Origin: Agromyces laixinhei
GTDB lineage: Bacteria > Actinomycetota > Actinomycetes > Actinomycetales > Microbacteriaceae
DNA length: 64,000 bases
Assembly: GCF_006337065.1 (NCBI RefSeq)
Contig: NZ_CP040872.1
Location: forward strand, 3,286,001-3,350,000
Reading direction: 5' to 3'
Below, piece after piece: positions 61,265 to 64,000 of the stretch; position 1 is the first letter of the stretch; each line of letters starts with the position of its first letter. A program made the translations under genes and the position numbers. Below the pieces are notes generated by a model. The model did no database searches, had not been told where the DNA came from, and saw only the letters and a program-made list of their open reading frames with translations.

Positions 61265-62347
61265 ATGATCACCGCGGTAGCGGCCATCGGACCGCTCAGC
61301 GTCGTCGGTGTGGCCATCACGGCCCCGTCATGGTGGGAAGGCGTCATCGCCGCGACGGGATACCTGCTGACTCTCGGGATTCTCCGAGAATGGAGCCTGG
61401 AGGGATACCCCCGCCGCGCGATGTTCGCGCTGACGTTCACTGGTGTCGTGTGGGCGTGCGGAGCCCTTACCCTCACCAGCCCAGTCAGCTTCGTGCCCTT
61501 CTCGCTCGTCGGCGCGGTGCTGCTGGCTCGAACACGAGCGCGCAAGCGCTGGCTCATCGCCTTCGCCCTCGGGGTGGCTGCCATCGGCGTATGCGCGCTG
61601 ATCTTCCACCCTGTGACCTGGAAGCTCGCGTTCGTATGGGTGCTGGTCCCTGCCCTCGGAACGATCTTCATTGCGGGGGTGATTCTCCTCAGCGAGAACA
61701 TCTGGCTCCTCGTCCGGCGCCTCGAGCGCGCCCGCGAAACCGAAGCGGAACTCGCCGTCGCCAACGAGCGCATCCGCTTCGCCGGCGATCTGCACGACAT
61801 CCAGGGCCACACTCTGCACGTCATAAAGCTGAAGGCCGCCGTCGCCGAAAAACTGCTGCGCACCGAGCCGGCGCGGTCGGAGGCCGAGCTCGCTGAGATC
61901 CGGCGGCTGACCGATGAGACGATCACGGCGACCAAAGATCTCGTCTACGCCCATCACCAACTGAACCTGCTCGCAGAAGTGGAGAATGCGAAGCGGCTCT
62001 GTGAAGCCGCCGGGATCACCGTCCGCGCACAGATCGAGGTCGGCAGCACCGCCAGCAACCCCTTGCTCGCTCACACTCTGCGAGAGGCGACGACCAACCT
62101 CCTCCGGCATGCCCGCCCCAGTTTCGTGTCGATTCGAGCGACACCCACGACAGTTTCCGTCACGAACGACGGCGTCGACACCGATCCTCGATCCCTCAGC
62201 GGGCTCGCCCGCCTTCGCGAACGACTCGAGCACACCGGCGGACTGCTCACCATCGAGAGCTCGCCACCGACGTTCACGATCCAGGCCCGCACTGACCTCG
62301 ACCTGCCCGCCCGCCCGCCCGCCTGCCCGCCTGAGGATGCGCAATGA
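61265..62347 (+). CDS. DesK/NarX-type sensor histidine kinase
   Basis: A protein of at least 360 residues. About four to five membrane helices occupy residues 1-150. HisKA_3 follows with RFAGDLHDIQGHTLHVIKLK (phosphorylated His about 177) and a degenerate HATPase: LREATTNLLRHARPS, VTNDGVDTD, SGLARLRERLEHTGG. The start is unclear. ATG 61265 begins inside helix 1, and the basic run RRVRRLA before it should also be translated; a CTG at 61202 overlapping the stop of the small membrane protein (CTGA) would give 381 residues. The C-terminus is written in tandem CCCG repeats (62304-62332). Confidence 0.88.
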   Translation: MITAVAAIGPLSVVGVAITAPSWWEGVIAATGYLLTLGILREWSLEGYPRRAMFALTFTGVVWACGALTLTSPVSFVPFSLVGAVLLARTRARKRWLIAFALGVAAIGVCALIFHPVTWKLAFVWVLVPALGTIFIAGVILLSENIWLLVRRLERARETEAELAVANERIRFAGDLHDIQGHTLHVIKLKAAVAEKLLRTEPARSEAELAEIRRLTDETITATKDLVYAHHQLNLLAEVENAKRLCEAAGITVRAQIEVGSTASNPLLAHTLREATTNLLRHARPSFVSIRATPTTVSVTNDGVDTDPRSLSGLARLRERLEHTGGLLTIESSPPTFTIQARTDLDLPARPPACPPEDAQ

Positions 62348-62961
62348 CTTCGGCTGGCCGCGTCCGGATCATCCTCGTCGACGACGAGCATCTGCTGCGA
62401 ACGGCCCTCGCCACCCTTCTCCCCCTCGACGGCACCGTGGAAGTCATAGCGCAAGCCGACGACGGCGCGGACGCCGTCACCGCCGTCCTCGCCCACCGCC
62501 CAGACGTGCTCGTCATCGACCTCGAGATGCCCGGCGTCGACGGGCTCGAAGCCACGGCAACCATTCTCGATCGACATCCCGGCCAGCGCGTACTCATGCT
62601 GACCCGACACGCACGACCCGGTGTCCTGCGCCGCGCCCTCAAGCTCGGAGTCCTCGGATTCATCAGCAAGTCCTCCGACCCCGATGACATCGTCCACGCC
62701 ATCCACCAGGTCCACGCCGGCAAGAGATGGATAGCCCACGACGTCCTCGAAGCATCGATGACCGACGACTCTCCACTCACCGAACGCGAGGCCGATGCAC
62801 TCCGAGAAACCCGCAACGGCTACGCCGTCAAAGACATCGCCCGTCGCCTGTACCTCTCATCCGGCACCGTCCGCAACTACCTCTCCAACGCCATGAGAAA
62901 GACCAACACCAATACCCGCCACGACGCCGCACGCGTAGCCAACGACCGCGGCTGGCTCTGA
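62344..62961 (+). CDS. NarL/DesR-type response regulator
   Basis: A 205-residue regulator. The receiver has VRIILVDDEHLLRTALATLL, phospho-acceptor Asp 59 in VLVIDLEMPGVDG and GFISKSSDPDD. A LuxR/GerE helix-turn-helix follows (PLTEREADALRETRNGYAVK, YLSSGTVRNYLSNAMRKTN). ATGA overlap with the kinase gene. Probable targets are the GTGA-N-TCAC dyads upstream of the operon, and thus also the divergent SpoIIM-like gene. Confidence 0.95.
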   Translation: MTSAGRVRIILVDDEHLLRTALATLLPLDGTVEVIAQADDGADAVTAVLAHRPDVLVIDLEMPGVDGLEATATILDRHPGQRVLMLTRHARPGVLRRALKLGVLGFISKSSDPDDIVHAIHQVHAGKRWIAHDVLEASMTDDSPLTEREADALRETRNGYAVKDIARRLYLSSGTVRNYLSNAMRKTNTNTRHDAARVANDRGWL

Positions 62962-63076
62962 AACTCACGGTCTTCATACACACTCCGGAAGTACAACCCT
63001 CGACGCCCACGAGGCTGCCCAGCCGCACAAAAGCTAGGCTCGTTGCACCGGATCGTCGACCGAGTGGAGGGTTGCT

Positions 63077-64000
63077 GTGGAACTCCCCCGTGTTGCGGCA
63101 GCGCGCCGCGAGGCCCATCTCGCGGCGGTCGCGGCGGCCGATACGCTCACGCCCGCCGACCGCTATCAAGAGCTCTTCGTCGCCGTGCAGATGGAACGTG
63201 TCTTCGACGACGGCAAGACCTTCGTGGATGCCGTACCTCGCGGCCGCCCGCTCGACATCCTCGAGCAGTACCGTGCCGACGTCCGACGCGAGGGGTTCGA
63301 CCTCGGGGCGTTCGTCGCGAAGCACTTCGCCCCTCCTGCCGCTGCGTCGAGCGAGTACATCGCCGCGCCCGGGAGGTCGCTCGCGGAACATATCGACGAT
63401 CTCTGGCCGGTGCTCACGAGGGAGCCGACGTCGCATCCGCCGGCGAGTTCGGTGCTGGCACTGCCCGAGCCGTACGTCGTGCCCGGCGGCCGGTTCCGCG
63501 AGATCTACTACTGGGACTCGTACTTCACCATGCTCGGGCTCGCCGAGAGCGGCCGCTTCGACCTCGTGCGTTCGATGGTGGAGGACTTCGCGTTCCTGAT
63601 CGACACCTACGGTCACGTGCCGAACGGCAACCGAACGTACTACCTCGGCCGCTCCCAACCGCCGGTGTTCGTGCTGATGGTCGAACTCCTCGCCGAGCAC
63701 GGCATCGGCGAGACGGCGGAGTTCCTTCCGCAGCTGATGCTCGAACACCGCTGGTGGACCGAGGGCTCCGACCGGCTTCGACCCGGCGAGGTGCGCAACC
63801 ACTGCGTGCGCCTCGAAGACGGCAGCCTGCTCAACCGGTACTGGGATCGCAGCGACGCCCCGCGTGAGGAGATGTACCTGGCCGACGTGCTCACAGCGCA
63901 GGGGTCGAGACGGCCGAGCCACGAGGTCTACCGAGAACTTCGCGCCTGTGCAGCCTCGGGCTGGGACTTCTCCTCGCGCTGGTGCGCCGACCCGAGCGAC
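63077..64000 (+). CDS. Trehalase, glycoside hydrolase family 37 (cut by window edge)
   Basis: The first 308 codons of a family 37 trehalase. It begins with GTG, with GGAGG six bases upstream. The first trehalase signature [20 protein letters not shown] is intact at about residues 137-156. [20 protein letters not shown] near the start and [20 protein letters not shown] after the signature also match. The second signature (QWDxPxGWAP) should lie outside the window. No signal peptide is seen, so it probably acts in the cytosol and splits trehalose into glucose. TAGGCT at 63035-63040 may be its -10 box. Confidence 0.93.
   Translation, partial: MELPRVAAARREAHLAAVAAADTLTPADRYQELFVAVQMERVFDDGKTFVDAVPRGRPLDILEQYRADVRREGFDLGAFVAKHFAPPAAASSEYIAAPGRSLAEHIDDLWPVLTREPTSHPPASSVLALPEPYVVPGGRFREIYYWDSYFTMLGLAESGRFDLVRSMVEDFAFLIDTYGHVPNGNRTYYLGRSQPPVFVLMVELLAEHGIGETAEFLPQLMLEHRWWTEGSDRLRPGEVRNHCVRLEDGSLLNRYWDRSDAPREEMYLADVLTAQGSRRPSHEVYRELRACAASGWDFSSRWCADPSD

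Overview
The window is a high-GC (roughly 70 percent) stretch of an actinobacterial chromosome. Codon use (strong GC3), the Tat and lipobox signals, the many ATGA gene overlaps, the apparent leaderless promoters and the constant recurrence of the words GGATGCC/GGCATCC all suit a Microbacteriaceae-type organism (Agromyces or a relative); the genus is an inference, not something the sequence proves. I support about 60 protein genes, several gene remnants and a set of regulatory sites and repeats. I see no rRNA, tRNA, CRISPR array, insertion sequence or phage.

Layout. 0-7 kb: a LacI-type regulator cut by the window edge, a secreted DUF4185/DUF5005-like protein, the ribosomal stalk operon rplJ-rplL with its leader and attenuator, a RidA protein, a drug-efflux MFS pump with its MarR regulator behind two operator-like sites, and a DUF916-like surface protein. 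7-14 kb: an OmpR-type two-component system, a RibD/DHFR-like reductase divergent from a TetR regulator, an alpha/beta hydrolase fused to a LuxR helix-turn-helix with a stand-alone winged-helix protein, and an amidase next to the remnant of a second one. 14-23.5 kb: a seven-gene minus-strand sugar operon (Gfo/Idh dehydrogenase, ABC ATPase, two permeases, binding protein, two TIM-barrel isomerases) divergent from a ROK regulator that carries two single-base frameshifts. 23.5-31 kb: a lone YqaJ-type nuclease, a hydrolase, a Pr6Pr membrane protein, a quinone reductase, an ArsR/MFS divergent pair, a HerA-like ATPase and an acetyltransferase.

31-42 kb: the glyoxylate shunt (aceA, aceB) with a RamB-type regulator nearby, then a patch of gene remnants and repeats. 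The patch holds the start of an ABC ATPase gene, a piece of amidohydrolase, tandem 43-bp palindromes, and a broken cupin gene whose 3' end is duplicated on both sides of a lipoprotein gene. MOSC, HxlR and VOC genes follow. 42-53 kb: a PucR regulator divergent from mmsA plus a class III aminotransferase, a Tat-lipoprotein amine oxidase that appears circularly permuted, and an operon of a DoeA-like M24 hydrolase, an M20 deacylase and an MHS transporter. 53-64 kb: a polar amino-acid ABC transporter, a glutaryl-CoA dehydrogenase/CoA-transferase pair, a GabD-like dehydrogenase, a SpoIIM-like membrane protein divergent from a small membrane protein plus DesKR-type two-component system, and the start of a family 37 trehalase.

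The catabolic genes share one theme: amines, omega-amino acids, compatible solutes and glutarate feed semialdehydes and acyl-CoAs into central metabolism, with the glyoxylate shunt close by. The most unusual items are the permuted amine oxidase, the repeat-flanked lipoprotein cassette inside the cupin gene, the double frameshift in the ROK regulator, and the recurrent GGATGCC word that overrides codon preference.
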